A DNA stretch of 64,000 bases from Ancylostoma caninum. Its lineage: Eukaryota > Nematoda > Chromadorea > Rhabditida > Ancylostomatidae. Below, piece after piece: positions 41,901-52,333 of this stretch. The stretch covers positions 620,001 to 684,000 of the forward strand of contig JBAJFG010000290.1 in NCBI GenBank assembly GCA_037903475.1, written 5' to 3'. Position numbers and translations under genes: made by a program. Below the pieces are notes generated by a model. The model did no database searches and was not told the DNA's origin. It was given only the letters and a program-made list of their open reading frames with translations. Position 1 is the first letter of the stretch, and every line of letters starts with the position of its first letter.

Positions 41901-44900
41901 CTTCAGGACAATACCTGCATTGTGACAAAAGGAACATGGGACAGAATGCGATTTGCTCATTTCAGCATCCAATCAAAGGACACAGCACGAATCCACGTGC
42001 ATCAGTGTGCACAAATATAAGGCATGGCGATGCCATAGTCACAGCATTGTTCAGTTCTGTGTGGAAGAGGTCCCCATCCGGGTGATTTGATCAGAAAAAT
42101 TGAAAACTCTGGATGGGGCTCTTACGTGGATGATTGTCCTAGGGAATTTTCCGAAAATATTTAAAAATCAGGTACTTCCAAATGCAAGAAGTCGTCTCGG
42201 ATTTTGAGGATTCCCGTGATTCCTGAGGTATTCCCGTGCACACCTGGAATACTGGTATTTCTCTGTATTCCGAAGAAAAAACCCCACTTGCCCTGCTTGT
42301 GTCAGCACAAACAATTCCCCATAATTCACCCTTGAGACCTTCACATCTCTTCAAATGACATCAGCCTCCTCATAACTGTCACTGCGCTCACATCTCATCG
42401 ATCTTTTTTGCGGATTCTATTCTGCAGACCTTCGTGCATGTGAAAAACGCCCCGTCGGCCTCGTCTCCTCTCCCATTCCCCCTCTGGGAAATTCCTTTAT
42501 TATGCGAACGTCTCGTATGGCATCACAAGTCCGCTTGAAAAACGGCTTGTAATGAGCAGTCTCATTGCGTGCGTTCGGCGGCATTCATGTGCGGAGAGGG
42601 CGATAAGATAACCGCCGCTCTGCAATCGAATCGAAACGTTCGCTCGTCTAACCCCCCCCCCCCCCCCCCCACCCCCCACATTCAGTACGTACTAGAACAG
42701 AATCACGTACGAAGAAAGCTGGCCGAGAGCGAAATAATCGTTGCCCACCTAATGCGATCGCGAATCGCCTTAGCAAACCTCGGAGACGGAGATTAATCAC
42801 ATCAAGCGACACGATTAGCATCGTCAGTTAGATGCGACTCTAATCCGATGAGGCATAGCCAAACGGAGAAGTTGCATAGAACACTCGTCGCTGTCGCGTC
42901 GTGCAACACACACGTCCCCCCCCCCTTATGCGCCTATTTCGGGCGCAATCCTCAAGCGACCAGCGCCGTTGAAACGTGACACGGTCTCACTTTTCCAGCG
43001 CGAAAAGTGCAAACGACCGCCCTCGGCTTGGCGCACTAGAAAAACCGCACGAACTCGATCCGCTAGAAACGCGGAACGAACGACGGAAACAATTCCAGCC
43101 GTACAAAAAACAAGACGCTCACACTGGAAAACTGGCCATTCAATCAGCCAGCGAGTCGCGGCGGCCCAAACACCACTAGCTTTGCACATCCGTTCAGCAT
43201 CTGGATTTTGCGCTTTCTCTCGGCTCGCAACATAAAAAACCACTCGTGAATAGGTGAATGAGGCATCCTCGACCTTTATGGATGAAAGCCTAAGCTGTGG
43301 ACTTTGACGACTGGTTTTTACGAGGGAAAAAAAAACGCAGTAGCTACGTAAACAATGACGAGAGAAATGGGAGAAGTGCGATGAACAAAAATCACGGATA
43401 TCGCACTTTTCCTTCCATTTGCAGGTGGAGAAAGTGACATTTCTATTCAATCAAACTGCTAATTCGTTGAGAGCAAAGCAATACCGTGATTTTAAAGCGC
43501 TTTGACAGTGCTCGACTTCCCATTTTTGTTTCCGGCATTATTACAACGCAGAAATTAGTTTAAGACAAGTCGAGTCTTCAAATAATTCCTGTAATGAAGC
43601 GACCAAAGCTACCGCAATTGTTCGAGGCTCTGCATCAAAAATGCATAAAAAATGCGTCAAAACTGCTCTAAAACTTTGCACATAGAGCTGATATGCTGCT
43701 CCAAAATAATTTATGCTCGAATCAACACGGGATTCAAGATTTCTAGAAGATTAAACAGCTCCAGCATCCTCCTAAAGCTGTTTCAAGAAAGATTTGATAG
43801 TCTCTCGGAAGACTTCTATAAATTATCCATTCAACAGATATATCCCAAGTTCTCTGTGTCCTGATCTTCGCATGATTCAAAGGAAAAAAGCCAAAAATGG
43901 AGAGTTTCCACAAAAATGTTCTGCCAACATTAATATGACAGAATAATTATAAAAATGTGCAACAGTAAATAAAGGAAAAAAGAAAACTAACTAAGAAAAG
44001 TTTTAAAAAATCGATAAGCAGATGTCTAAGCAGTAATTATCTACGAACTACCAGTTTACTCATAGCAGAGAAAAATGGCAGGTGGGATTGAAATTGTGGA
44101 AGAACTGACTTATAGTCCTACCCTTCACATTTACACACATCTCATCCGATTATACTCACATTTCAGTGTATCGAAATGCTTTTCCGCAATGAATGCCCAC
44201 TGGGTAAACGTCAATTTCTGCGCAATGTGTGTACTCACACACACATGCAAATATTATTGCAGCACACGTCGTTGTCGTCAAGTAAACATGAACGACCGGT
44301 CGCTGAATCCCGGAACACACACAAACGGGTGCACGGTAGCAATTTAAAGAACAGTTCCAGGATTGCACGACAAATCGCAGCAGAAAAAAAGCGGAAGAGA
44401 AAAACACCAACACAAAAACACAAAATTTTCTGGAACTATCCCACTGACCTGTTGTTGTTGCTGTTGTTGTTGCTGTTGTTGTTGTTGCAACATATGTAGC
44501 AACGGAATTGTTGCGCCTGTATTCGTTGACAGAAATGGATTTCCGGCAGCAGCAGCTGCTGACAAACTGGCCGCTAGTTGTGGATTGTGCAATAACCGTA
44601 GCGTATCGACACCAAGTTGTTGTCCAGCGGCCAACTGATGTGACAGCAGTCCTGCCTGGGTCAGAAGCGATGTCGACGAGGTGTTCACAAACAATGACGA
44701 CGCCGGATTGTTGCCAACACCGCCGGACGGCGTCACAGAAGAGGCTCGATGACCCGGATCGGATGGGTGCGTGGCTGAAATTCGGCACTTCAATGGATGT
44801 GATTGCCACAGAGCAGGTGTTGGAAGTTTTATGGAGCGATGGAATGAACTCAGAGATTAAATGACACCCCCACACTGGTGACACATGTCGAAATTTAAAA

Positions 44901-47900
44901 ATTCTCATCCGGTTTATCGGATTTATCGTTATTTGGGACATGAACTTCGTTATAACCAAGTTCAACAGCAAGCGAATGAATGAATGAATGATACAGCGCC
45001 GGTTTCGATCAATCCTCAGGAAAAAAGGCAATTGTTCGAAAATTTCTATTAACGCTCAATTCAATTCAATTATTTTTGAAGTTACATCGTTCAGAAAATC
45101 AAGCTCCACTGACCTTTTCTCATGCATCGAATTATTACTTTATTCATTATATTATCACCGCTTTTATTCAAATCCAATGCGACTTTTTTTCTATTTCGCC
45201 GACAAATTACAACAGTACTGTCGCAGCTTACTAACTAAAAAACACCGGAAATATCTTCACATTCAAGTGCCATTTAGCCAATAACTCACGAAAAAACATG
45301 CGCCCTACATCTCAACCTTTCTTTGTATTTTAATTGCCGACTGCACAACCCACCAATTAATATGGAACAGGTTTGTTCATGTTCAATTTTCATTCGCACA
45401 TATCCGGTTTTGCAGAAATTCATCCAATTTCTGCAAAACCTGCAAAATGGCCCATATTTCCATTTTTTCGCGTGTCTTCATCTTGCAATGTTCATAAACG
45501 AGCACTAAATTGCTCCTCTAATCCTCGCCGCTGATCCTCATTATAGGAACCCGTCAAGGATTAGTCGCTAATTAGTTGGGATGTTTCCACTGCACCCCAT
45601 TACACGGATTGTTACAAATTAGCATATATGCTGGGTATGGCTAATCCGTGTGACACACTATGCCCCGTCGGCTCAATCCTCTCGACCCTCTCTATCCCTC
45701 GCTCTCTCGGCTCGCTGCCCTAATCCCACATCAAAAGCCGCATTACACATACACACGCCTGATGATCATCTGAACGCAATGAATACACCCCTATTACAGC
45801 GCGCAATGCGGCTGCGGATGCCACTCGATCCTCGTTGAGTGACATCAGGAAGTGAACGCGCAGCACAGCCGACGCGCCCCCATCGGACAGAGTTCGGATT
45901 CTCGCAAAAACGCAGACCTGCTGCTCTCAGTAAACAGCTGTGGATCAGCAAATTCACTGGAACAGGGTAAGAAACCGTCAGGAAACAGCAAAAAAAAACC
46001 CACCTACTATTAGAATTATCCAGAAGTTTTGTACCCAACTTTACACTTTTCCAAGCAATTATAACTACTATTATTCGTGGATGGAACCTGGTCTACCAAT
46101 GTTTATAGTTGAGAAGTAGTAGCACATTTTACCACATTCTACTGCCAAAGAATTTCAATTCAGGACCAAGAAATCCTGGATCAAAAATAAATGTTCATGG
46201 GAGACTTCAGGATCAACCTAATAATATCACATCTCACAGTTTGCATGAGATTGAAAGGTGCAAGTCCCACGAGACATGCGTGTTCGTGCGAAACACGGCT
46301 TTTTAAAATCTATAGTTTTACATCAGCAATGGTCAAATCCATGCAAAACCCATGGATATCCATGAAGAACCCATGCCTCTCCAAATCCGACACAAATTCG
46401 ATGTAGAACTCACGATTTTCTCAATCCCATGCACGATTTCTGCACGGAAATGCACGGGTTTTGCATGGATTTCACCATTGCTTGTATAAAACTACTGAAT
46501 AAAAGAAGCGTGTTTTGCAAGAGCACGCATGTCTAAATCGTGGAATTTGCATCTTTCTATCTTTTGGAAGACGTGGTTCGCAGGCTTCCCGAGTAGAAGT
46601 AAATATTGAACAAATTAAAAAAAAAAGACTGCGAAGCATCATGCCACAACCGATATATTCTAACTGTACACAACTATTTTTGATAAAATTACATGTTTCA
46701 ATCAACTGCAGGACACGTTTCCGGATCAGTAGGGGTTTCTATTAGCAGAGCGATGTTTTGCCTCTCAGGATATAATCTCTGCTCACCATCTCTAAATATG
46801 AAAGCATCCCCCACTCCCGCATTCCGTGCCACTCATACTAAGTGCTCTCACACGCACGCAATCTCGACCGCATCTCTGCGATCTTCGGTCCAACCACTAG
46901 AGAAATCCAGCTAAAATCCTCATCATGCGTCTATATGAGTAGTTGTTATCGAGCAATCCTATCTCATCTATTTTTCATCCCTAACCGACGTAACGAGAGG
47001 TAATCATAAGAAGCCATAATCCACAAGCCGATCCATAAACAAGCAAGAAACCCCAGATTGCAGCAGGTGACTCAAAGATACATAGAGTGATAACGACATC
47101 GATTCTGATGCGGTCATCGTTATCAGTTGAGGGAGAAAAACACGAGACCAAAAACAGACAGCAAACAGAGCGGTTTTTCTTTTCCGCAGGATTCTTCTAG
47201 GAAATTGATTGTCACAATATCGTGCAGATTACAGAAAAAAAGCACGATAATGTTATCAAACATTCAGCAACAGAGCATAAATTGTCTAAGAACATAAATT
47301 CCTTAGCAAAAAGACGCTATTAATTTCATCGGACATTTCTGACATTCAAGATAACGTTTTTTTTTTACCCTAACCAACAAAAAGTAAATCGAATGCCATT
47401 TCAATAATCTGGGACATAGTTGTGCTTCGTTGATTGGCTATGTAGAGTAAGCAAATTTGCAAAGCAGATTCCAAATTACTTATAAAGAACAAATCTGACT
47501 CGTTAGTTGAGCTATGGGAACGACTTGACTTGACTTTGATCACTTCTTTTTCTAGCCAAGCAGAAAACAGAAATATCTTACTAGTACAAGAACTGGTACT
47601 CCAGACAGCAAATAGAACAAGAACAAATCACGATTTTTGCTTTCTCTCCCCATTTCCCAATGTTTCTGACACCCTCCCCTCCCACCGAGATCAGAGATTT
47701 CGGACTAAACCAAGGGATGATACAACTAACCACGCTGCTAATGGATAATCAGGATTAGCTTAGATCGTACTAAGCACGGCATAAGCAATGTTAGCTGCTT
47801 ATCTCTTATGTGGCTGTCGTTGGCTCAAGCAGCTAAACAATGACGTTATAATAATCTTCAAAATGAACTTCTCAGCTATGTTCGAGAATCTCAGGATAAT

Positions 47901-50900
47901 CCCTTTCTATTCCAAAAATTATCAAAACACCTCCTCAGAACCGCTCTTCCCTGTTTTCTTCCTGTTTTCTGCTATGACTCATTCCATCAGGACGCACCCA
48001 TCGCACTGTGCCGTCTGTTCATCACATAGCTTGACCATTTTTCCAAATGCCACTCATTCGCAGCCGTCGCAGTATGAGCGCCGTCTTTTGTTGTAATAAA
48101 CATTACAACACTAGAAGAACATGTAAGAAAGATGATACTACGAGGAAGACAGACCGGCAAGCAGTAGACGGGCGGACAGCGGAGGAAAAAAACCAAGCCA
48201 TTATCTATCAAGGCCGTAGATTCATATGTTAGCAGAAATTTCGTTCTTACGAATTCTTCAGTCAAACGAACAGACAAAGATGAACCAGTATCCCGCAAAA
48301 AAAGGTTAACATTGGTGGTGGAAGTAGTAACTAGGGCACTGTTCACCTCTCCACATAGTACTACTTGTTGCAGTGAAAAAAAATCAAAATGGCAAAGTAA
48401 ATTGGGGCTACCCAAAACCTACGGAGATTTGTGCTGCGAAAAGTCAGAAAATGTTGCTACTAATTCGCAAGCTCGGGATGAAAGGATTCCTTGAGATTAC
48501 CCAGGGTAAACGTGTCAAGACCGCCTAAATTTACCCACCGTTAACATTGACGTCAACACCTCTACCTTGGGTAATCTCAATGAGGCATCTGGGCTCTGGG
48601 AAATCTTTTAATAGACATGAAACATCAAGCCGCTACACTTCAACTCCACCTTATCTTACTACATGGTAATCTACATGTTTACTACTCTTTTTAGCTTTAC
48701 CTACCTACGCGTCTAAGGCTGCTGGGGTAGAAATATACCGTGAAAAATTAAATGTCCTGCTGTCAGAAGATGAAATCTTCGTGAATACAGGAGAGACCCA
48801 GGTAATCAAAGCGCATAGTGAATTTAATTGGTAAACTTAGAACGGAACAAGCAATAATTCAGGATTTTATGGAACACTGGGCCACTGGGCTCTTTTAGTT
48901 ATGGTGGAGCACAGGTGAAAAGCGTCAGGATTGACACTTCGGTGATTTAACTGGTCGACTAAACCACTAAACCTTTCTCGGGGCCATAAAAGTACGTAAC
49001 TCCCCCCCCCCCTCCCCTACCCCCTCCCCCAACCAGTTTCTAACCTTACAAACACTCACGAGAAACTTCTCGACGTCGTATATTTACACTGCATCTGCAG
49101 ACTCTATTAATCTTTAAGCAAAAAACTCCATATGCCAGCTCTCCCAGGCTCATCTTACAGACTAATACATCACCGAGAGATTCGCTGGCTGCACTAAGCG
49201 CTGCTATTCATCAACCACTAATCCACTGCATTTAAAAGGCCAACGAGGCTGGTTGCCTAGTCATCATCCATCCATCCATTTCTCAATTATCTTTACGTGA
49301 ACGTTACATTCAGAGCACACTGCCCTGCTGATAAATGAATACCAATACCAGTTCGTGTTACTGATAACACATTTCCACGTATCATATCAGTCACCCGGGC
49401 AAAAACGTCGCTCCCGAAACTGAACAATGCTCTGATCAGCAGAAAAACGCGCCCGAATACACTCCAGAAATAGCAACATCCATAATAAGATAACGATGAT
49501 GGAACGAAAACAACATTGCTCACGTCCAGCAGAACAGAATGCCACATAAATGCACTATTCATGGGAGAATAATTTCTGTGTGGAATATTCAAACGATTTT
49601 TGCGCCATTTCAGGAGTTTTTCGTCAGGATGAAAGATGCAACAAAGTCACGTCATGCTTGCAGAGTAGTTTCTTCCTTGATATTACTCTCTGTGAAATAT
49701 TACATCGAAAGGCCACCAGTGGATGCTGCGTTACTCATAAAACGAAAAAACACCTCCATAAAACCTCCAAGTTTAAACACAGATAATCACGTACTGACAG
49801 TGAGAGAAAAGAAGCAACGGAGAGAAAAAAAGAAAGGAAAACTCGGTTCCAGTGCTTGGAAAAAGTCGTTTCTGATTGTCTACTTCTCTGACGCTTTTCT
49901 AAGCAGCGGAACGCAGCAGAAAACCACAAAAAACTCACATTCTGCCGACGTCGTGTGCGGCTTCGAATCCGCCGATAGCGGTGTTCTCGGCGTTTGGTGT
50001 GCAGCTCCTGGTGGCGTGACAACTCCCATTGAGAGCCCTGGGGTACACGTTGCAGACGAGTCGGATTTGGCAATGCCAATGATACCATTTCTGGAAAAAT
50101 AATAGTACTAAACTTCTGATGATGGTAGAGTCAATGGTAATGATAAAAGCAAAATTGTGGAGTGGAGTACTTCCGAGAAAAATTTCCATTTTGAGGAACA
50201 ATTTCACATTTCAGGGGAGTTCCTGTATTAGTTAAATTTTTTGGATGAATTACCTTGTTTAGTAGATGCTCTTGAAAAGAGAAAAACGCTCAGAGAAATT
50301 GTTTTCTTTGCAGTGACGACTCTGATTCGAACCAGGGCCGGGACGCAGCATCGAAGTTACCCAGGGCAAATGTATTAGCACCACTTACCCATCGTTAAGA
50401 AGGGCGTAACACGCTTACCCTAGATAATCTTAGTGATGCATCCAGGCCCAGATGAGGAACATTCAAATTGAACAAATAAACTGTGTCAAAAACACAGTAG
50501 TTCCATTGCAACATGAGCCTCCTATCGGGAAAACGATAAATTATATATTTCTAACCACAACTTCTACGAAATCAATACGTCGGCCAGATTGTTTATCCCT
50601 CTCCTAGCCGCAGCGCTCGTTTATCAGCGCTTTCAGCGTCGCATCCTGATGATCGGATATTCGACGTATCGGTTTTTCATATCAATTCTCCGTAAAACTT
50701 GATATCAACACTAGAATCACCAGGCGAACAAAAAGAAAACTAACAGAACGGGTTTGTTCCCATTCATTATTATTTCCTTCACAATCGCTGCAGTTCTAGG
50801 GGCCGACTTTGCTTATTTTTAGGACTTGATCCAGAAATCCAGATTGTAAACCCCTAACAAAACCTGCTGTGTGAACCCTTTCAAATAGCACTCGTCCAGC

Positions 50901-52288
50901 ACGTAAAGACACAGTCCCCTTAAACTTTCTAATGCGCATTTGCCCGTCCTAGAACATCGGCACTCTGATGATGTGCGAAAATACGCCGCGCTCGCGGGCG
51001 GGTGACTAGCCGCACGCCAATTCGTTCGTCAACAAACCCGCAAATGTGTCTTCCCGCTAAGAGGGCAAAGATCAGCCGCAGCGCTTCATCGTTTAAAGCA
51101 CATGACGCAATCGGCAGCAGTAGGGGTACCGCCGCTCTAACCACACACGCCACGCACATACCTCGCCGCCGGTTGTTCGTTGTGTAAAAAAGCGTCGGAC
51201 GCTGTTGAAAACCTTGAAAACAAAACAGTTGGCCACGTGCCAACGACCAACCGCAGCAGCTGATCACCAGCCCGCGGCTGATCGCCAAAACAAGCGCACA
51301 TTCCACCCGGTTCCCCGCCCGCTGTAATTCGCTTCAAGCTGATTAGAAATGTATTGACTGAACTTCACAATTTGCTAATTAACATGCAGACGGTTTTAGG
51401 AGTAGAAAATTGTTTCTGCGAAAAGAAACGGCTAGAAAATGAATACAATTTTCTGCGAATATGTACACCCCGTCCCCAAACAAATCTAATTGCGCTTTTT
51501 GTAGTCGCAAATTGCATTACGAAAATCGAATTCGTATTCCAATTCGTCGACACGGTTAAAGCATCAAAAACCTCAAGAATTAGGAATCTAAGGCTTTCTC
51601 AGAAGGAATTTTCAGTTGCTATCTCTACAATCATTATTGGCTAATCTCCTTTACGTTCAAGGTGCTAGAGGGACATCCCGAGAATCTCCTTCAAATTAAG
51701 AACGGCTCCCCACTCCCTAGCCATTCACTCCTCAAGGCCAAGCTATGTCCAGTTCCCCAGCAAGTCCCTCATGACCACTCTTCAATCCGCCCCCTCCACC
51801 ATCCAGGCGTCCCTGACTGGAAAATGACGCGTTGCGCGCTTAGCATGACCACGAGAGAAAGCGGGTTTCATGCGCGCTCAGAGGCACATAAAAAACAAGG
51901 CCATACGTCGGGTGCGCGGCCTCTTTTCGCGCTCCGTCATTGTGCAATTAGGGGGATAGTGTTGCGGCGGCGGTGGCGGGCGACCCGTGGTCGTACGGAA
52001 GTGAAAGTATGCGCGCGCGCGTCAGGGTCACTCACTCACTGCTCGGTCACAATCTAGCCAAAATCGATGATCAAAATGCGAACAAAACCTTGAGATCAAC
52101 AGAAATATACTGATAAATACAAAATCATATAATGATAGTGAACGAGAAAATCCCTCAGAAACCCACCGAAACGCTGTCGGATCCGGCTCGATTCTCGAAG
52201 TCTTCAACGGCGCTGGTGATGGCGTTTGGCTGGCGGCACGTTTTAGTGGCGCGGCGCCACCGTCCGCCAATGCGCCAGGACTTTTCAT
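34436..52288 (-). CDS. AUTS2: AUTS2/Tay-like protein, spliced, at least 8 exons
   Basis: Exons in transcription order: 52318-52167, 50090-49939, 44774-44449, 38385-38167, 37649-37336, 35923-35819, 35746-35341, 35242-34436 (TAG at 34438-34436). Phases match at all seven junctions. Counting from the first in-frame ATG (52288-52286) gives 816 residues. The diagnostic part is exon 5: KPGRWCGMHVKIAHDIAAYR, matching the most conserved segment of vertebrate AUTS2/FBRSL1 (KPGKWCAMHVHIAWQI type) and of Drosophila Tay. The rest is Pro/Ser/Thr-rich (N-terminal 200 residues), then Gln/Ala-rich with 'LPPGLAGL/LPPGFAGA' motifs. AUTS2 proteins are nuclear. Human AUTS2 is a subunit of PCGF5-containing PRC1 and can turn it into an activator. 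The start is uncertain: no ATG precedes the TTTCAG at 52319 in frame, so either a spliced leader joins there or upstream exons exist. Confidence 0.75.
36533..36772. mobile_element. MITE family A, copy 5
   Basis: GCAATTTATACAAGATGCAT at the left and GACGCACGAACCTAAGTAGT at the right, inverted. Interior GACTCTGACGCAGCTCAGACG matches the family core. Confidence 0.6.
36838..37086. mobile_element. MITE family A, copy 6
   Basis: GTAATTTATACTAGCTGCAT to GCATGCATCTACTATAAACTGCCCTA (right terminus at about 37060-37085), with family core GCCTGAGCTGCATCAGCGGT and a C-run at 36960-36973 inside. Confidence 0.65.
37163..37212. mobile_element. MITE family A, terminal fragment (copy 7)
   Basis: GATGCATGCGCGTCAAACGC followed by ATGCACCTGGTATAAAATG: one terminus only. 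Confidence 0.55.
37336..37649 (-). CDS. AUTS2: AUTS2-like exon 5: conserved AUTS2 core
   Basis: Opens with KPGRWCGMHVKIAHDIAAYR at about residues 274-293, followed by QSQQQKDKQIAVAAAAAEQR and an Ala/Ser/Thr-rich stretch ending SSAAPTG. The Pro-Gly-(R/K)-Trp-Cys-x-Met-His-Val motif is the family signature. The vertebrate region downstream (LDF..LFG..HP) is not recognisable, being replaced by low-complexity sequence. Confidence 0.85.
37650..38166. other. AUTS2-like intron 4
   Basis: 517 bp. It contains a short perfect hairpin at 37855-37891 (separate entry) and a CA-rich run at 38075-38095. Confidence 0.5.
37855..37891. other. Perfect 14 bp hairpin containing GAGGTAGTA
   Basis: CAATACTACCTCCT and AGGAGGTAGTATTG flank a 9-base loop. 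The right arm contains the let-7 family seed string GAGGTAG. The stem does not extend usefully outside, so it is too short for an ordinary miRNA precursor. Confidence 0.6.
38167..38385 (-). CDS. AUTS2: AUTS2-like exon 4: begins with poly-Gln
   Basis: Starts QQQQHQQQALQLQQAALAAA directly after the acceptor, so the exon 3 tract continues across a 6 kb intron. Then GNPVLPPTGLAPSAASLPFP and a Pro-rich end (PPSLAPR) leading straight into the AUTS2 core of the next exon. Confidence 0.8.
38991..39125. mobile_element. MITE family E, copy 2
   Basis: GGATGCATCATTAAGACGAC and CCAGGGTAAAC at one end; TTCACCCTGGGTAATCTCAA and TGATGCTCGCGGCCCC at the other. Confidence 0.65.
39171..39292. mobile_element. 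MITE family E, copy 3
   Basis: Starts ATTCCAGGGGCCGCG then ATTACCCAAGGCAAACGTG. Ends ACACGTTTACCCCGGGTATTCTCAATG. Copies 2 and 3 are close neighbours, with CGCGGCCCCTGGAAT / ATTCCAGGGGCCGCG facing each other. Confidence 0.65.
39304..39682. mobile_element. Long palindromic MITE family F, copy 1
   Basis: Arms: TTGCATGAGATTGAAAGATGCAAATC at the left and ATTGCATCTTTCAATCTCACAC at the right. Further in: CAGCAATGGTCAAATCCATGC / GCATGGATTTGATCATTGCTG. Nearly the whole 380 bp can fold back on itself. The centre is rich in CATGCA-type units. Confidence 0.75.
39683..40146. other. AUTS2-like intron 3 segment, nothing recognised
   Basis: AT-rich. ACATTGTTCA/TTGTTCAATG-type short repeats lie around 39895-39960. 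Confidence 0.4.
40147..40262. mobile_element. MITE family E, copy 4
   Basis: CATGCATCATTACCCAGGGT at one end and ACCCCGGGTAATCTCATCC at the other. Confidence 0.6.
40263..44448. other. AUTS2-like intron 3, remainder
   Basis: Mixed sequence. A GC-richer block at 41230-41420 has open frames on both strands but no phase-compatible splice pair was found. CAGC microsatellite at 41643-41664. Poly-C run at 42650-42671. A second GC-rich block at 42700-43220 may be regulatory. No gene supported; the 174-codon minus frame at 42926-43450 shows no family features. Confidence 0.4.
41643..41664. repeat. (CAGC)n microsatellite
   Basis: CAGCCAGCCAGCCAGCCAGC. Confidence 0.8.
44449..44774 (-). CDS. AUTS2: AUTS2-like exon 3: ends in a poly-Gln tract
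   Basis: Encodes THPSDPGHRASSVTPSGGVG, a Leu/Ala-rich helical region (LLSHQLAAGQQLGVDTLRLL), and finishes with 13 consecutive Gln codons (mixed CAA/CAG) exactly at the donor CAG|GTCAGT. Confidence 0.8.
44775..46235. other. AUTS2-like intron 2, 3' part
   Basis: AT-rich, with (GAAT)n at 44973-44989. The long minus frame 44156-45031 listed across exon 3 and this intron is stop-free by chance and contains non-coding sequence. Confidence 0.45.
46236..46575. mobile_element. Long palindromic MITE family F, copy 2
   Basis: TTTGCATGAGATTGAAAGGTG at the left and TTTGCATCTTTCTATCTTTT at the right. Inner CAGCAATGGTCAAATCCATG / CATGGATTTCACCATTGCTT. It is clearly homologous to 39304-39682 over its length. 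Confidence 0.75.
46576..48482. other. AUTS2-like intron 2, middle
   Basis: AT-rich intronic DNA. Small frames on both strands have no family features. No further repeats with defined ends recognised. Confidence 0.4.
48483..48600. mobile_element. MITE family E, copy 5
   Basis: TTGAGATTACCCAGGGTAAA then CGTGTCAAGACC. The other end is CACCTCTACCTTGGGTAATCTCAATGAGGC. Confidence 0.65.
48601..49938. other. AUTS2-like intron 2, 5' part
   Basis: C-runs at 48999-49012, CATC microsatellite at 49264-49278. Otherwise nothing recognised. Confidence 0.4.
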
Positions 52289-52318
52289 CTTGCGGCCGCG
52301 TGAGGCCTTTGCTAGTTT
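49939..52318 (-). CDS. AUTS2: AUTS2-like exons 1-2: basic, Pro/Ser/Thr-rich N-terminus
   Basis: Exon 1 (52318-52167) reads KLAKASRGRKMKSPGALADG and LKRAASQTPSPAPLKTSRIE, then splices in phase 2 at CG|GTGGGT. Exon 2 (50090-49939) reads NGIIGIAKSDSSATCTPGLS, TPPGAAHQTPRTPLSADSKP and ends in phase 1. SP/TP dipeptides suggest proline-directed phosphorylation sites. The basic cluster could act as a nuclear signal. Confidence 0.65.
50091..52166. other. AUTS2-like intron 1
   Basis: 2.1 kb. It holds the family E element at 50334-50450 and a GC-rich block at about 50930-51320 and 51820-52030 that could be regulatory. No exon supported. Confidence 0.4.
50334..50450. mobile_element. MITE family E, copy 6
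   Basis: AGGGCCGGGACGCAGCATCG with TTACCCAGGGCAAATG at one end. ACGCTTACCCTAGATAATCT and TAGTGATGCATCCAGGCCC at the other. Confidence 0.6.
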
Positions 52319-52325
52319 CTGAAAT
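52319..52325 (-). promoter_or_regulatory. Splice acceptor before the first recognised AUTS2-like exon
   Basis: Minus strand CGATTTCAG directly precedes AAACTAGC. An in-frame TGA lies about 30 bases upstream and no in-frame ATG separates it from the acceptor. The acceptor is therefore used either for a spliced leader (start at 52288) or for an upstream exon not identified here. Confidence 0.5.
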
Positions 52326-52333
52326 CGACACAA

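Noticed and set aside
44156..45031. 291-codon minus-strand frame overlapping exon 3 of the AUTS2-like gene
   Set aside because: It is in a different frame from the coding exon, covers intron sequence on both sides and has Thr/Ala runs from the antisense of repeats.
50318..50336. B-box-like GGTTCGAATC on the minus strand
   Set aside because: No A box at tRNA distance and no cloverleaf. It adjoins a family E MITE terminus.
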